Of a stretch of DNA of 64,000 nucleotides, positions 46,354 to 58,637 are shown piece after piece (position 1 is the stretch's first letter; each line of letters begins with the position of its first letter). This stretch comes from Hybos culiciformis (lineage: Eukaryota > Arthropoda > Insecta > Diptera > Hybotidae), in contig OZ023273.1 of NCBI GenBank assembly GCA_964007475.1, positions 83,215,712-83,279,711 on the forward strand, given 5' to 3'. Position numbers and translations under genes: made by a program. The notes below the pieces were generated by a model. It saw only the letters and a list, made by a program, of their open reading frames with translations. It did not search any database and was not told the DNA's origin.

Positions 46354-48800
46354 TAGGGTTGTGATTTTTAGGTAATTACCTTTTTTCAGTCGTGCCTAAT
46401 AACAGATTTTTATTAAAATATCTCCACGTTTCGAAAAATTTGCTGTAATTTGAGCCCAATATGTTAGCGACTTTTTCTACCTATTTCATGTTTTAGCGAC
46501 TATTTCGACTTTTTTGACTTTTGCTGACTTTTTTAAACATTTTTGACTTTTTTAGGAACTATTTTACCAATTTTGTTCTTACATTAAAAATTTCAGGCAA
46601 ATATTGTTTTTATTTGAAATAAAATTTTTGTTAAATAACGATAACACTTTTCCCATGAAGTTGATATTTGTTTGTTTATTTTTTATAACTCATCTAAGCA
46701 AGCTGATTTTTAATTTTTTTCTTGTTCAGCTGACCTATTTTCCGCTTACGATTTATAAAAATGACTGATTAGTACATTTATTTTTTTAACGAAATTCTAT
46801 TAATTAATTTGAATAAATCAAGAGAAATAGAAAATTAAACAAAAAGAGAATTTATTTTTGGATTTGATTAAATAAAGGCAAATAAAAAAGTCATCAAGAA
46901 AAGAAGTCTAAAAGTAAGTTTTTAAAATATTTATTGTGGAATTAGTTAATAGGTAAACTAAGATTTAAACTAATTTCAACAGATTTTGATTGCCTTCAAA
47001 ATGCCCAAAACGAAAAGCACTAAAAAAGATCGTTTATTGGAGTTCGTTAAAACTTTTAAAATCTTCCAAACAGATGGTTCGATTTTATTCTGTAAAGCTT
47101 GCAAAGTGCCGATTGTAGCTGATCGCAAAGGGCAGGTTTTTCAACACATTGCAACAGGAAAACATAAAGAGAATGAAAAAAATAATGATCGAAATTTAAC
47201 TCAAAATTTACTGCGAAACTCACTTGATCAAAATGATATTCATTATAAAGATTTTTGCAAGGATTTATGCAAGAGTCTTGTTAGCGCTGACATTCCATTG
47301 AATAAGTTAAGCAATGAAAGCTTTTCAGGGTTTATTCAGAAATATACCAAATTTAAAGTACCTGATCAAACAACACTTCGAAAAAAATATGTTAATTCTC
47401 TGTATAATGAAACTATTTCGAAAATATTACTTGAAATTAAAGTTCATTTTATTTGGATTTCGATAGACGAAACGACCGATTCCGTTGGGAGATTCGTAAC
47501 AAATATTTTTCTTGGAGTTTTAAGTAACGATGAAATGGAAAGCAAAAAAATTTATTTACTGGACACAGTAGTTTTAGATAAAGCGAATAGTTCGACAATT
47601 CCGTGAAAATGTTAGGTGATGCTTTCAATCGAGATCTAATTTTACTATTTTTGAGCGACGCAGCGCCATATATGATAAAAGCAGCTGATGCAATTAAAAT
47701 ATTTTACCCCAGAGTTTTGCATGTAACTTGTCTCGCGCATGCCATGCATCGAGTTGCCGAGAAAATTAGATTTCTGTTTCCTGAAGTAGATCGAATGATT
47801 GCTCTTGGCAAAAAAGTTTTTTTGAAAGCACCATCGAGAATTCAAATTTTTCACTCAGTTGAGCCAGACTTGCCACTTCCCCCGCAACCTATTACAACTA
47901 GGTGGGGTACATGGTTGGAAGCGGTTAAATACTATGCCAACAATTACGAAAAATATGAAAATGTTCTCAACCACTTAGATGACGAAGATTCAGCTGCAAC
48001 TGAAGCATTGAAGAAAATGTTTTCGACTTTGGGCAAAAAACTTAAAAATGAACTGATTTTCTTATCATCTAATTATTGTTTTATAAGTTCTTCAATCATT
48101 TCTCTCGAAAACCGAGGTAATTCTCTTGAATCTCAAATAAAAATTATTGAATCTTGTGTTGAAACTATAAATTCTATAAAAAAATCGGATACAGCAGATG
48201 CTATCAAACTTAAAATGCAGGCCGTCATAATAAAAAACAAGGATTTTACAATTTTAAGAAAAATTTCAAACGTGATATCTGGCGAGAAGAATGATATTTG
48301 CGAGAAATATAAAGTTCAGGAGATAATCTCCTTTAAGTATGCCCCTATTACTTCGACAAAAGTTGAAAGATCATTTTCTATATATAAAAATCTTTTCAGA
48401 TCTAACCGACAAAAATTTGAATTTGAAAATTTACGGAAGCATTTTGTAATTTATTGCAATAAATCAATCAATAATTAATAAACTCGTTTTTACATTTTTA
48501 TTTCAAAATCCATGTTCATTTTTTAATTTTTTTGTGCAATGAAATTTATATTTTTTTTAACTTTTAAATGAAATTGCTATATTAATATACTCGCACAATA
48601 AATAATATGAAAAAACAAAATTATTATTATTTTTTAACATTCGTAGATTTGAAATTTTCTGTAAAATTTGTGGAAATTTTTTTAACTATTTTTTTTTGGC
48701 GACTTTTTTAGTGTCTTTTTTAGCGACTTTTTTTTTGTTTTTTTAGGAACTTTTTAGGTGTCTAAACAAGGTTTTTAAGGAACTAAAATTCACAAGCCTA
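46354..48800 (+). mobile_element. Nearly complete hAT transposon
   Basis: 2447 bp. Terminal inverted repeats TAGGGTTGTGATTTTTAG and CTAAAATTCACAAGCCTA. A perfect 8-bp TSD, TTAATGAC, lies at 46346-46353 and 48801-48808. Subterminal regions on both sides carry repeated GCGACTTTTTT motifs, likely transposase-binding sites. Carries the transposase at 47001-48478 on the plus strand. Confidence 0.93.
47001..48478 (+). pseudogene. hAT transposase (CGBP1-like BED finger), one frameshift
   Basis: Starts MPKTKSTKKDRLLEFVKTF at the ATG 47001; a TTTCAACAG acceptor-like site just precedes it. The N-terminal finger CKACKVPIVAD ends in HIATGKH (C-x2-C...H-x5-H). RNase H-like core: Asp in WISIDETTDSVGRFV, then the frame breaks at 47604. 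The second frame has the second Asp in LFLSDAAPYMIKA, HVTCLAHAMHRVAEKIR and RWGTWLEAVKYY. The C-terminal hAT dimerisation motif is STKVERSFSIYKNLFRSN and LRKHFVIYCN. About 490 residues in total. The two frames abut with a one-base indel at ANSSTIP; no other stop is present. It would cut and paste this element, and could be active in a sister copy without the indel. Confidence 0.93.
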
Positions 48801-48855
48801 TTAATGACTAATGATTATTGTATCGATTTAAATAAATTAATATTGATCCTAATAA

Positions 48856-49378
48856 TCATAAATCCAATCCAGTTTTTTCATTAATCCAATCACGGAAAAA
48901 TGATATTTTGATATAAACATCCGGATAGGGAAGTCCACAACCAAAACTAAAACTTGTGAGACCAACTAATTGACTATCATGTACAGCTGGTCCACCAGAG
49001 TCTCCTTTGCAAGCGCCATGATCAAGGCAAATTAAACCATCGTAATATTTTAATTTGAAATCTAATAATATATCTTCACATAATTTTGGTGATAGATTTG
49101 TGATTGTATTTTCATTATATTGCAAAATATCTGAAGCTGGATCACCAAGGAACAGGGAGCCTCATCCGGAAATAATAATGTTACTATCTGCTAGTATTTC
49201 ATTTTGAGCCATTTTAATGGGTCTTATAGTTTCTGTAAATATCAAACTCTCCGTTAATTCCACTAAAGCAATATCATGTTCATTATGGTCAATTGTCTGT
49301 TTAATTTTAACAGTAGTACCACCACTACTTAATGAAATTGTGCCCGCCAGCACTGTGAGCATCTCTACCTCAAATTGT
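48856..49378 (-). pseudogene. Chymotrypsin-like serine protease, 3' exon(s), stop in GWG
   Basis: S1 protease fragment. From the acceptor TGACATTCAG just upstream of 49378: VLAGTISLSSGG, catalytic Asp in HDIALVEL, then IISG-stop-G, where the invariant GWG has TGA for Trp. The second half has the catalytic Ser in GACKGDSGGP and ends PYPDVYIKISFFRDWI. The residue six before the Ser is Gly, which fits chymotrypsin- or elastase-like rather than trypsin-like specificity. The His-containing exon is not found upstream in this window, which is transposon-rich. The loop before HDIALVEL is short by several residues. Either a pseudogene or an exon pair with one sequencing error. This and mRpS6 are the only host-type coding sequences recognised. 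Confidence 0.85.
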
Positions 49379-49704
49379 CTGAATGTCAAAAAAAAAGTAT
49401 CGATTTAGCTAAAATTTTACTAGAGTTAAGAGTTAAATTGGTGAAAAGCGTGAAAACGTGTCATCCGTCTTCGCAATATTTCTAGTTTTACAACTGAGTA
49501 GAAAAAATTATACATACATTGTAGGTGTTATTGTCTTTTCTATAATTCAACCAAAAATTGTTAGTCCAATTTTATTCCGTAAATTTTAGAATTTAATAAA
49601 TTAAAATTCTAGCTTATAAAAAGTTTTATATTTTAAATTTTCAAAAAGTTGCAACAAACAGATTTCAACGAATTTTATTACCGTCATATCTAGTTTAATA
49701 AATT

Positions 49705-49757
49705 TTTTAAGTATAAACTTCTGTCGGCAGTTCTATGACTACTTCGTGTGTTTTTTT
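49705..49757 (+). repeat. Solo terminal module of the foldback family
   Basis: AAGTATAAACTTCTGTCGGC followed by AGTTCTATGACTACTTCGTG and a T-run. Nearly identical to the outer ends of the 56.9-62.1 kb palindrome (right-hand orientation). No partner nearby. Confidence 0.85.
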
Positions 49758-50084
49758 ATTATTTCTGCCATTCCCCGTGGCAATGACTATATTAAATTCC
49801 TTGTAATTTTGTGATGAATGTTATTCTAATCTTTTTCCACAGCATGAAATAACGTTGCTTAGTTCGAGAACTTAGTCCTGTCAAATTTACCGCCTACTAT
49901 TTTTCAGAGGTTCTCTATTGGGTTTAGATCAGGGGATTGGTAGGTCAGTCGAGAACTTCAATCCTAAGCTCCAAAAAAAAAAATTCCACACATTACCTCC
50001 ACCAAATTTAAAAATTGATGTACAATATTAAGAATTAATCGCTTAGCTATCGAGCCTTGTGCTTTTTTCAGATGAATTGGAATA

Positions 50085-50207
50085 TAATTTGAAAGATAAG
50101 GGGGGTGCAGTAAGGAGGGGATACAGGAGGGGCATACTGGAGGGGCAGACGGGACGGACAGACAGGGCGGCAAAAGGTAGGGGTAGCGGAGCACCCGGGT
50201 TAGCTAG
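50085..50207 (+). mobile_element. Helitron-like 3' end fragment
   Basis: G-rich tract (GGAGGGGATACAGGAGGGGC and similar) ending GCACCCGGGTTAGCTAG directly before T. Helitrons end in CTRR before a host T. The short GC-rich stem GGAGCACCCGGG is only weakly palindromic. The 5' part is missing. Confidence 0.5.
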
Positions 50208-51294
50208 TGATTGCATAAAAGATATTCTTTTTTTTTTGCCTTGAATGACTTTCAGCTTTATTTTTGTATGCCTTGTAAATGATAGCATACGGATATTATT
50301 CATCGAAAAATGGGAATGAAAAAATTGTTTGTTGAATTTCAAAATAATGAAAATTTCATCATGTTTTGATTAAATTAATTTAAAAATATATATTGAATAT
50401 CGGTGGTATATGTATTTTCGTTCTTTTTTTATATAAAAGGATAATATTGAATATAGCCTTTTAATATGAAATATTGAAGTTGGTATCTATGAGAACAAGC
50501 ATAATATTTTTTTGTAATTTTAGTAAACACGTACTTGCATATACATAAACATATAAATCTATTTTAAATTAAAGTGGAAAATTTGGTTAACTTTAATTAA
50601 AAAATTGCATAGATTTAAAACTTAAATAATCCCAAATAAAGTAGAAAATTATTAAAATAGATTTTGAAAATTTGATTTTTTATGATTTGTATAAGATTTG
50701 TATAAGTTATACCTTCTGATATTGGTTTTTAAGGATGAAACTACAAAATAAATTTAATCGCCAAAATAATAACCCAAATTACGGAATTCTTGAATAGGTG
50801 GTTAATAAAATTAACTACATATTGACTAATTGTATATACATGAAATTTTTATCTTTTATCTTTATAATTCTGATTGCTAAAAATCAATAAATAAATCAAG
50901 AATAAAACAAAAATATTTTTTGTATTAGTATTGTTTGTTTGGCATTCCATCCTACAATTATTTCAAAGGTCATCACAATTATGACAATAGCAATTTTTTT
51001 CTGTTTAATTTAGTTTACACATTAATAAGCATAATAATATATGAACGAAGACTTCATTTCTCATCTAATAGAATTAACATTATGTACCATATCATGTACA
51101 AGATGCTGTAATTCTGTGAAATTTGAAAATGCATCAAACATTTTTTTAGACCTAGATTTCAAATTAGAATTTTTGATGTTATAAAAATAATTGTTTTTTC
51201 AATAAATTCCTAATTATTTTTGTAATTTTAAATTTTATGTATAATTATTTTTGTTTACAAAAAAAACGCAATTATTATTCAAATTGTTATGATC
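50208..51294. other. AT-rich spacer
   Basis: No coding signal or clear repeat structure recognised. Confidence 0.55.
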
Positions 51295-51296
51295 TA

Positions 51297-52219
51297 TGGG
51301 TAGTTCCACGGAAACTGGTCGATTCGATGTTACCACACTTTTTTGGGCAAACTGTATAAATATTAAAAATTCTAATCTTGAAAATAGATTATATGAATTA
51401 TTACCATTTAGGACAAATAACAAAAATATGTAAATATTTACTGTTATTAGCAAAAATTGGAGCATAAAGACTGATTTTGTCATTGCCGTTACTAAGTAAT
51501 TTTTTCGTATTCAAAACTAAAATTCGTTATTCAATGTTCAATAAATACTTCACAAATTTTATTATTAAAAAAATAATATGTCAAAGGCTCGCTAAAATTT
51601 AAAAAAAGTTGAGAAAGTACAGTTCTAATAGGTTTTTTCTATTATTTTATTAGTGTTACCGTGTCAATAAGAATTTCAAACCTTTTGCGAATTACGTGAA
51701 AAAAAAATTTATACAATTAACATAATTTAAAATCACGATTTCAGTTGGCTAAGTAAATACATTTTTTCTTGATATTTAAATCGAGTAAAATAAACCGGTA
51801 GTGAACAGTTATTTAAAAATTTTCTACAATTCACACCTATTTTGTCATTACCGTGGTAAGTGTTTTTTTAATTGAAATAGTAAAAAATATTTTTTTCTCA
51901 ATTTTATTTAGATTTTCTCTGCTTTTTTCTTATAATTTAATTGATTCAGAATTTTAAATATTACGAAATTTTTCCAATAAATTAAGAAAAAACTGTTTTT
52001 TTGTCATTACCGTGGTGGTCATTTCCGTGGTTCGTTTGCTTACACGGGAATGACTTTTCGGTACAAATTCTTTGAAAAATCGAAAAATGCGGTGTTCCCT
52101 TTGAGAATAAGTTCGAAATTATGTGAAGCATATAACAAATACTAATTTAAGTCTCAAAAATAATTTTTTTTTTTTTTAATTTTTTATTTAGTTTTCCGCC
52201 TGTTTCCGTGGACTACCCA
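51297..52219. mobile_element. Non-autonomous element with TA flanks
   Basis: 923 bp. Ends TGGGTAGTTCCACGGAAAC and GTTTCCGTGGACTACCCA, inverted apart from one indel, flanked by TA (51295-51296, 52220-52221). The interior repeats GTCATTACCGTGGTA-type motifs in both orientations near the right end. Most simply a Tc1/mariner-type MITE. No transposase. Confidence 0.78.
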
Positions 52220-52221
52220 TA

Positions 52222-52768
52222 TCTATACTTCTATATATACTATACTAATAATATTAATAATAATAATAATAATAATATGATTGTTTGCTCCGAAACTACT
52301 GAACCAATTGGAAAAATTCTTTCACTGTTGGAAGCTACACTATCCCCGGGTGACATAGGCTATATTATATTTTCAAAAAAATTAGGGATCCTTACTAAAA
52401 CTACAATAATGTAACCCAAGATGTAAAAAAATTACCTAAAATATTCTTTATACATCGCGTCTTCGGAATAGAGTGGAAGGGAGGGCGGAAGGTTTGGGCG
52501 GAAAGAAGCAGGAAGGGAGGGATGGAAGTCCGGGATTGGAGTGAGGGGTGGAGCGGCGGTGCGGCGGTGCGGGAGGGAGGGGTACACCGGTGGTGCGGGA
52601 GGGAGGGGTACATCGGCGGTGCAGGAGGGTAGGGGCGGATGGGAGTGTCTGAAGGAAGGGCGGAAGGGATGGGCGGAGAATACGGTTGGAAGAAAAGGCG
52701 AAGGGAGGGGCGAAAGGATGATTAATGCAAGTTCGGCACTTCCGTGTGAAACCGGGTATTTCTACTAG
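52222..52768 (+). mobile_element. Helitron-like element with G-rich core
   Basis: Begins TCTATACTTCTATATATAC directly after A (5' TC, insertion between A and T). It contains CGAAACTACTGAACCAATTG, ATTCTTTCACTGTTGGAAGC and CCCCGGGTGACATAGGCTAT, a conserved 5' block I recall from insect Helitron families. A 230-bp degenerate minisatellite of GGGAGGGAGGGGTAC/GGCGGTGCGG follows. The end is GAAACCGGGTATTTCTACTAG (CTAG). No Rep/helicase, so non-autonomous. The base after CTAG is A, not the expected T. Confidence 0.68.
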
Positions 52769-53323
52769 ATATTAATATTATTAGATTTGGAAATAATATC
52801 AAGAGTTATGTTATCAGGTTATCACTAATCTTAGAACTTTGAGTTTTTGCCACGGATATATAAACAGGATTGCTGACTTCTGAACAAATTTTATTTCAAA
52901 GAAGTTCTTAAAAAGTATCCGTAGTTTCAATTACCACCGTTAGGAATAAGGGACGATACGAAACTAGAATCCCTTATTCAAGTTAATAGTAATAGCCGAG
53001 CCGTAGAATATTCCCTTATTCAAGTTAATATTTTTAGCTTATAAAATATTTATTCTTTTGTATATAAAATAATTATTCTAAAATAAAAACATTATAACTA
53101 ATTGTAAAAAAAAAATCTTTAACCAAAGAAAGATTATTTCATTCCTTGGTAGCAACAAAATAAAAATAAATATTTAAAAAAGTAAACATTCATCGCAAAT
53201 ATTTATACCTAATTATTCACAAGCTTGTAATTTTGGAAGCTCGCTGGATTTGTTTCAAATTTATAACTTAGCAAATTTTATTATTGTTCGACTTCGGAAG
53301 TAAACAATTATATGTCACGCAAT
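52769..53323. other. Spacer with a short direct repeat
   Basis: CCCTTATTCAAGTTAATA occurs twice (about 52972 and 53022). Nothing else recognised. Confidence 0.5.
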
Positions 53324-53635
53324 GGTTAGACGAGAGTAAAAACTAGTTTTAACTATTTACAATTGTATGAGTTTTTTATTCGTATATGTGATGTTATTAT
53401 TCTCCACTGGCTTAACTATAGTTAAAACTATTTACAAACTATTTTATTATTTTACTTCACTTTTTAGTTTTTGTTTACATTTAAAAAAAAAATAATTCAT
53501 TTGAATACTTTAGATTCCGATTTTTTTTTAGTTAAAACTATTAGTTATAACTATTTCATTTTTTTTTTATACAATTTTTCACACATACATTCAAAAAACA
53601 TCTTAGTTATAACTAGTTTTTACTCTCGTCTAACC
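53324..53635. mobile_element. MITE with GGTTAGACGAGAG ends
   Basis: 312 bp. TIRs GGTTAGACGAGAGTAAAAAC and GTTTTTACTCTCGTCTAACC, extended by repeated TAGTTAAAACTATT/AGTTATAACTA motifs. It lies 62 bp upstream of the THAP start codon. No target duplication detected, so it might be linked to the P-type element rather than an independent insertion. Confidence 0.7.
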
Positions 53636-53697
53636 CCCAAGTCAGTTAAAATTTAAAATTTATTTAAAAAAAGAATAAGTGAATTTTTAGTTAAAAA

Positions 53698-56589
53698 ATG
53701 GTTAAAAAATGCATAATAAAAAATTGTAAAGTGAATAAATCTGTAAATAATACCATTTTTAAAGTGCCTAAGCCCGAAAAAGTGAGATGCAAATGGGAAA
53801 TGTTTTGGGAAAAATTGGGATAACAGAATTCCCAAAGGAATTTTATGTTTGCAGTCGGCACTTCGAGAAAAAAAATATTTTTCGACCAGCAGTTCCCAAA
53901 GAAGGAATGAAGAATTTACCTGAAAACGTAAGTTAAAGTTTTTATATTTTTTGAATATTTAGCAGATATCCGGAAAATTCATTGGAGGAATTTATTTTTC
54001 TTTTAATAGGACCGCGAACGAATTAGGTTGAACACTGGTTCTGTTCCAACAATTTTTGAAAATGAACAGGTTTGTGAAATTATTGCAGAAAACTCAAAAA
54101 TTGGTTTCAATAATGGTACATTTTTAAGCATTTTCACATTTTTAAGCATTTGAATTTTTTATTTTTTTCTTTTTCTTTCTTTTTTCTGAAGAATGTGTTA
54201 TGGAAACAGAATTTCCAACAGTAGTAATGGAACGATTAAAAATAAATCCGCCCTACAATGACGCATCGATTCCTAACACATTGGATGTGAAGATGGATTC
54301 CTTCGAAGGTACTTCATATTTAAAAGTTATATGATTTCAACACACTTGATACATACATGTTCCATAGGATCATTTTATTTAAAATTAAATATTTCTCATT
54401 AAAAATTAAAATTCATCTTATAGTGCTATATAGTTTAATATTAAATGCAACAATTTTGGAGCATTTCTATTTACTTTCGCTGTAAAAAATGGAAAAAATT
54501 AAAAAAAAAACACAAATATTTGAAATTTACCATATACATTTTAACAAATAATTCAAAAATTCAAGCGCATATTTCAAAAAATTAACATTTTTTACATCGA
54601 AATCTTCTTAATAAAAAAAAATAATTTCTAAAAAAATCCGATAAAGACAGATCAAATAAAATTTATTTATTTTCACAGTGTTTTTATTTATTTTAAAAAA
54701 CATTTATTTCCAGTAATTAATTCAAACAATAAGGAATTCAGATTGGTACCGAACTCGTGGAATTATATAAAGCTTTCTGACAAAATATTATTTTCAAAAC
54801 TAAAAACATATTTTGAATCTCATCAAATAAAATATTATATTTTGAATAATTTAGTTGATGTTTCGGAATTTAATTTACCCAACATTTTGGATCATTTTCA
54901 AGATATATCAGAATTATTATTAAAATTTGATAAAATAAATATATGTTGTGGAGTAAATATTCCATCAAATGTTGGGCAAGAGCAGAGTTCAGTTTTAGTG
55001 AAAAACGTTAATCGATGGTTCCATAAATTGTGTCCTTTTATAACGAAAGGATTCAGTTGCGCTTCTTGCAAGAACTACAAAAATTTTTAGAACGTAAAAT
55101 TATAATAAATCAGAAAAACTCATTAAAATTTAAAGCACAAAAAATAATCAGTCAAAATTTAAAATTCTTCATTCAATTTGTAAAAAAATAAAACAGAAAA
55201 ATGCACGATACAAAAATAAAATTACTTTGTTAAAAAACAAATTAGGACTTAGATAATTCTGATATATCTTTCAAAAAATTACGCCAAATAAGAACCGAGT
55301 CATTTAATGAAAAATTAAGCAAGATTGACATTCCAGATTTTCAAAAAAATTTAATTCTTGAAATTTTTCGTTCCGCAAAACCAGGAAAACAAGGCCGCAG
55401 ATACTCAGAGGATTGGTTGATGCTTTGTTTAATTTTTTATATCAGATCACTTAATTATTAAAGCTTTTTAAATAAGAATTTAATTATACCGTTACCTTGT
55501 AAATCAACTATTAGAATATATATTTTACAAATCAAGACCAAGTGTGGATTTGACAAAAATTTCGCAATACTTAAAAAAAAATATTTTGAAAGAAAAGATG
55601 AGAGAAAACGACACGGGGTATTACTTTTAGATGGAATAAGTTTACGGAAGTCAGTAAGAGTTACTTGTGATTATCTAACTTAGTCCGGTCTTACTGATTT
55701 GGGTCATGATGACATCCATATGCAGCCGACGAGCACAAAAGAACAAGCTACTCATGGCTTGGTTATTATGTTTCAGTCGATGACAGAAAAATTCACTCAG
55801 CCAATTGCAGTTTTCGCTTCAAAAAATCCTGTTAAGGGAAACGAGCTAGCAAAATTTTTGATCAAAGCGATAATTTATATTGAAGAATGTGTTGCTTTAA
55901 TTCATGGGGTTGTGTTCGATGGGGCTTCAACCAATTACAAAATGAGGGAGGTATTGGGAGTGGATTCGACGATTAAATCAAATCAGTCATGGTTTCAACA
56001 CCCGATGGATGATAGTCGAAAAGTGTTTATGTTTTCTGACATTCCTCATGTTATCAAATGTGTTCGTAATCGCTTTTACAACAACAAAATTCTTATAGTA
56101 AGTATAACTTTTTACGGAAACTCACTAAATTTAAATTTTTTTGACATATTACGTAAATTCATTAACTTATTATACATCTTTAAGATAAATAACGAAAAAA
56201 TTTAATTGAAGTTTATTATAAACCTGTTCATTCGAGACCAGAACTTGGGAAACTTAAAAGTGTGCCCAAAGCTCACTGAGACATATCAAACCAGACCGAC
56301 TCTTAAAAATGAGAGTGAAGCTTGCAACACAAGTACACATTTTTTCTTTTTGTAATAAATGTTTAACAATGATACTTATCAATTTGAAGTATTTTCTTTT
56401 TCATATTTAAAATTATCTGTTGTAGGTTTTTAGTAACCCAGTAGCTCTAGGGTATGGAATTTTATTTATTGCGAAACTTTCAAGAGTTTGATGGTTGTGA
56501 AGCTACAATCACGTTTTGCAAACTCATTTGATGCACTTAATAGAAAACATTCAAATGAAGGTCTCACACAAACCTGAAAAGATTTTCAG
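53698..56589 (+). pseudogene. P-element-type THAP transposase, 5' and middle exons
   Basis: Multi-exon relic. Exon 1 (53698-53927): THAP domain MVKKCIIKNC, FKVPKPEKVRCKWEMFW, FYVCSRHFEKKNIFRP (C2CH), with one frameshift at about 53820. Exon 2 (54010-54115), exon 3 (54192-54308) and exon 4 (from 54714) join in phase at GT/AG sites. Exon 4 carries RWFHKLCPFITKGFSC, then after stops GKQGRRYSEDWLMLCLIFYI, the first catalytic Asp in LLLDGISLRKSV, and a second in VVFDGASTNYKMREVLG and FSDIPHVIKCVRNRF, ending at 56097. Next exons are about 56206-56332 (KPDRLLKMRVKLATQ) and 56426-56589 (VFSNPVALGYG, FANSFDALNRKHSNEG, KDFQ). Several stops and indels. It continues at 63152. Confidence 0.9.
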
Positions 56590-58263
56590 GTAGTTGTTAA
56601 ATGTTGCGCACCTTTTACTTCTGAATTAGATTATCTAATAATCCACTTAGACCTTTAAACAAACATTTAGCTTGAACTGACCTATGTACTAACCTATAAA
56701 CAAACGTGTTCTATACAAAAAAAAAAGAAAAAAATAATTAGCTTTTACAAAAAAGCTAGTTCATACTCAGGGTTGGGAGTGAATTTTTTGTATTTAGAGG
56801 TATCTGACATTGTTGTTTTTTGTTGTTTGAGTGAGTTTTTTTTTAATTCAGAGGTATTGCATAGTTTTTTTTTGGTCGAAAAAAGTAAACAAACAAAATA
56901 AAAACCAATAATAAAAAAACACACGAAGCAGTCATAGAACTGCCTACAGAAGTTTATACTTAAGATTTAAACTATGAAATAACAGTGGCTACAAATAATG
57001 GACTTCTTTTGGACTGATGGACTGATTTTTATTTTAATTGTTATTCATAGTTTTTAAATCTTTTTTCATAATAATTAGTTTTTTTGAGATATTTAAACAA
57101 ACCAAAATGTTTTTATCAGCCACTAATTTATAATTTTTTTTACATATTCTATTTTTGAAGCAAAACACAGAGCTAAGTAAAATTGTAGCAAATTTGGTTC
57201 AAAAAAATTTGCAAATTAGGCGCTCTTTGATTTTTTATTTTAATTTATATAAATGGAAAAAACTTTTAATTAATAAATAGTGTTTTATAATTTTATAATA
57301 CATATTATTAAATTAAAATGTAGCTAAAAACTTATTTGAGAACTTAGTTGAAAACTGTATAATTTCATATATGAATTAATGCAATTGAATATTGCTATAA
57401 AATGGATGTAAAAAATATTGGAAACCTTCACAGATGCATAAATTTAAGTATCGAGATGCTATTTCTTTTTAAAAATTTAATTGTGAAAAAAAAACTATCC
57501 TATTCAGAAATCAGTTTTTTAATAGCGAGTTGAATGAACTATTTTTCAATATTGTCTTATTTTCACAATAGAATTAACATAATCTTGTGATCATTCATAA
57601 AAAATTAGACACCGGATAATAGGTATATCACTAAAGTCCCAACTAATTTTCAAACATGTTTTACCACTTACTATGACAAGACAGTTATATGTATATATGT
57701 ATTTAAACAAGCATTTGTTAATCCTGTGTAGTTAATAAGATAATAAACGCTAAAAAAAGTACGAATTTCCCGGGAGAAAAATAAGTAAGAAAAGTGATCA
57801 CATTTCATTTCATGTTTCATGTTTTTGTTTTATTTTTTTTACAGAGATCATGTAACCACTAAAGTTATAAACATTATATCCTATAAAACAAATTTATAAT
57901 ATTGGACGCACTAAACTCGTTACAAATAATTTTATTAAAGCCTTGAGAAACAACATAGGTATATTTTGGCATTGATAGTATAGATATCGATCAAGTAATT
58001 TATCATTATAGGTTTTCCCGGCTCAAAATATGCAAAAAAAAAATTTTTCAAAATAGGTAGCTCTGGTGAAATAAAGATTACCAGACCAAAAATTTTGGGT
58101 AGGAATTCATAATTATCGTACACTTTTTTAATTTCAAATATATGTATATATAGGGCCCAATATTACAAGCAAAAAAATTACATATTCTACCAATAAAAAA
58201 ATTATGTTCAAAAAAATTAAAAATTATTATGTTCAAAAAAATTAAAAAAAAAATAAATTCATT

Positions 58264-58330
58264 GGGGGGAATCGAACCTGACACCTTCACTCTTATAGTC
58301 CGATGTTCTAGCCACCAAGCCATATAGCCC
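58264..58330 (-). other. tRNA-like unit, type ATA (left arm)
   Basis: Minus strand GGGCTATATGGCTTGGTGGC, CGGACTATAAGAGTG, GTCAGGTTCGATTCCCCCC. A box TGGCTTGGTGG and B box GGTTCGATTCC about 30 bases apart as in tRNA genes. The anticodon-like loop reads CTATAAG. Arms pair poorly, so a tRNA-derived Pol III promoter unit rather than a tRNA. Confidence 0.68.
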
Positions 58331-58606
58331 ATATGATTTTCGATTTGTAAAATATAATAAAAAAATTCTAATAAACCATTCATTTTTTTTTTTTTTTATT
58401 TATTTGGAACAAGAAAAACTATTAATTTTCTCCATCTGTCAGTACCAATAAATTTTAGGGACGGGGGGAGTAAGGGGACCCCGCTCGCCCTCGTCTTTTA
58501 GGTCATACCAGTACCCACTAACAAAAAAACAATTTTTGTCTTATTACTTGTAGAAATCATTTTATTATGTAAAAAAAATTTCAAATATTAAAAAAAAAAC
58601 AAATCA

Positions 58607-58637
58607 TAATTGGGTTCGAACCTGGCACCTTCAGACT
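58607..58637 (-). other. Truncated tRNA-like 3' half (left arm)
   Basis: Minus strand TCTGAAGGTGCCAGGTTCG, then AACCCAATTATGATTTG and a run of T. Identical to the 3' half of the unit at 62631, A box missing. Confidence 0.65.

Noticed and set aside
58078..58383. Mirrored 101-codon open frames at 58078-58383 (-) and 60671-60976 (+) as a conserved gene pair
   Set aside because: They are the same sequence seen twice because of the palindrome. The frame runs across a tRNA-like unit and T/A-rich flanks, and the protein has no recognisable feature. Their conservation reflects arm identity.
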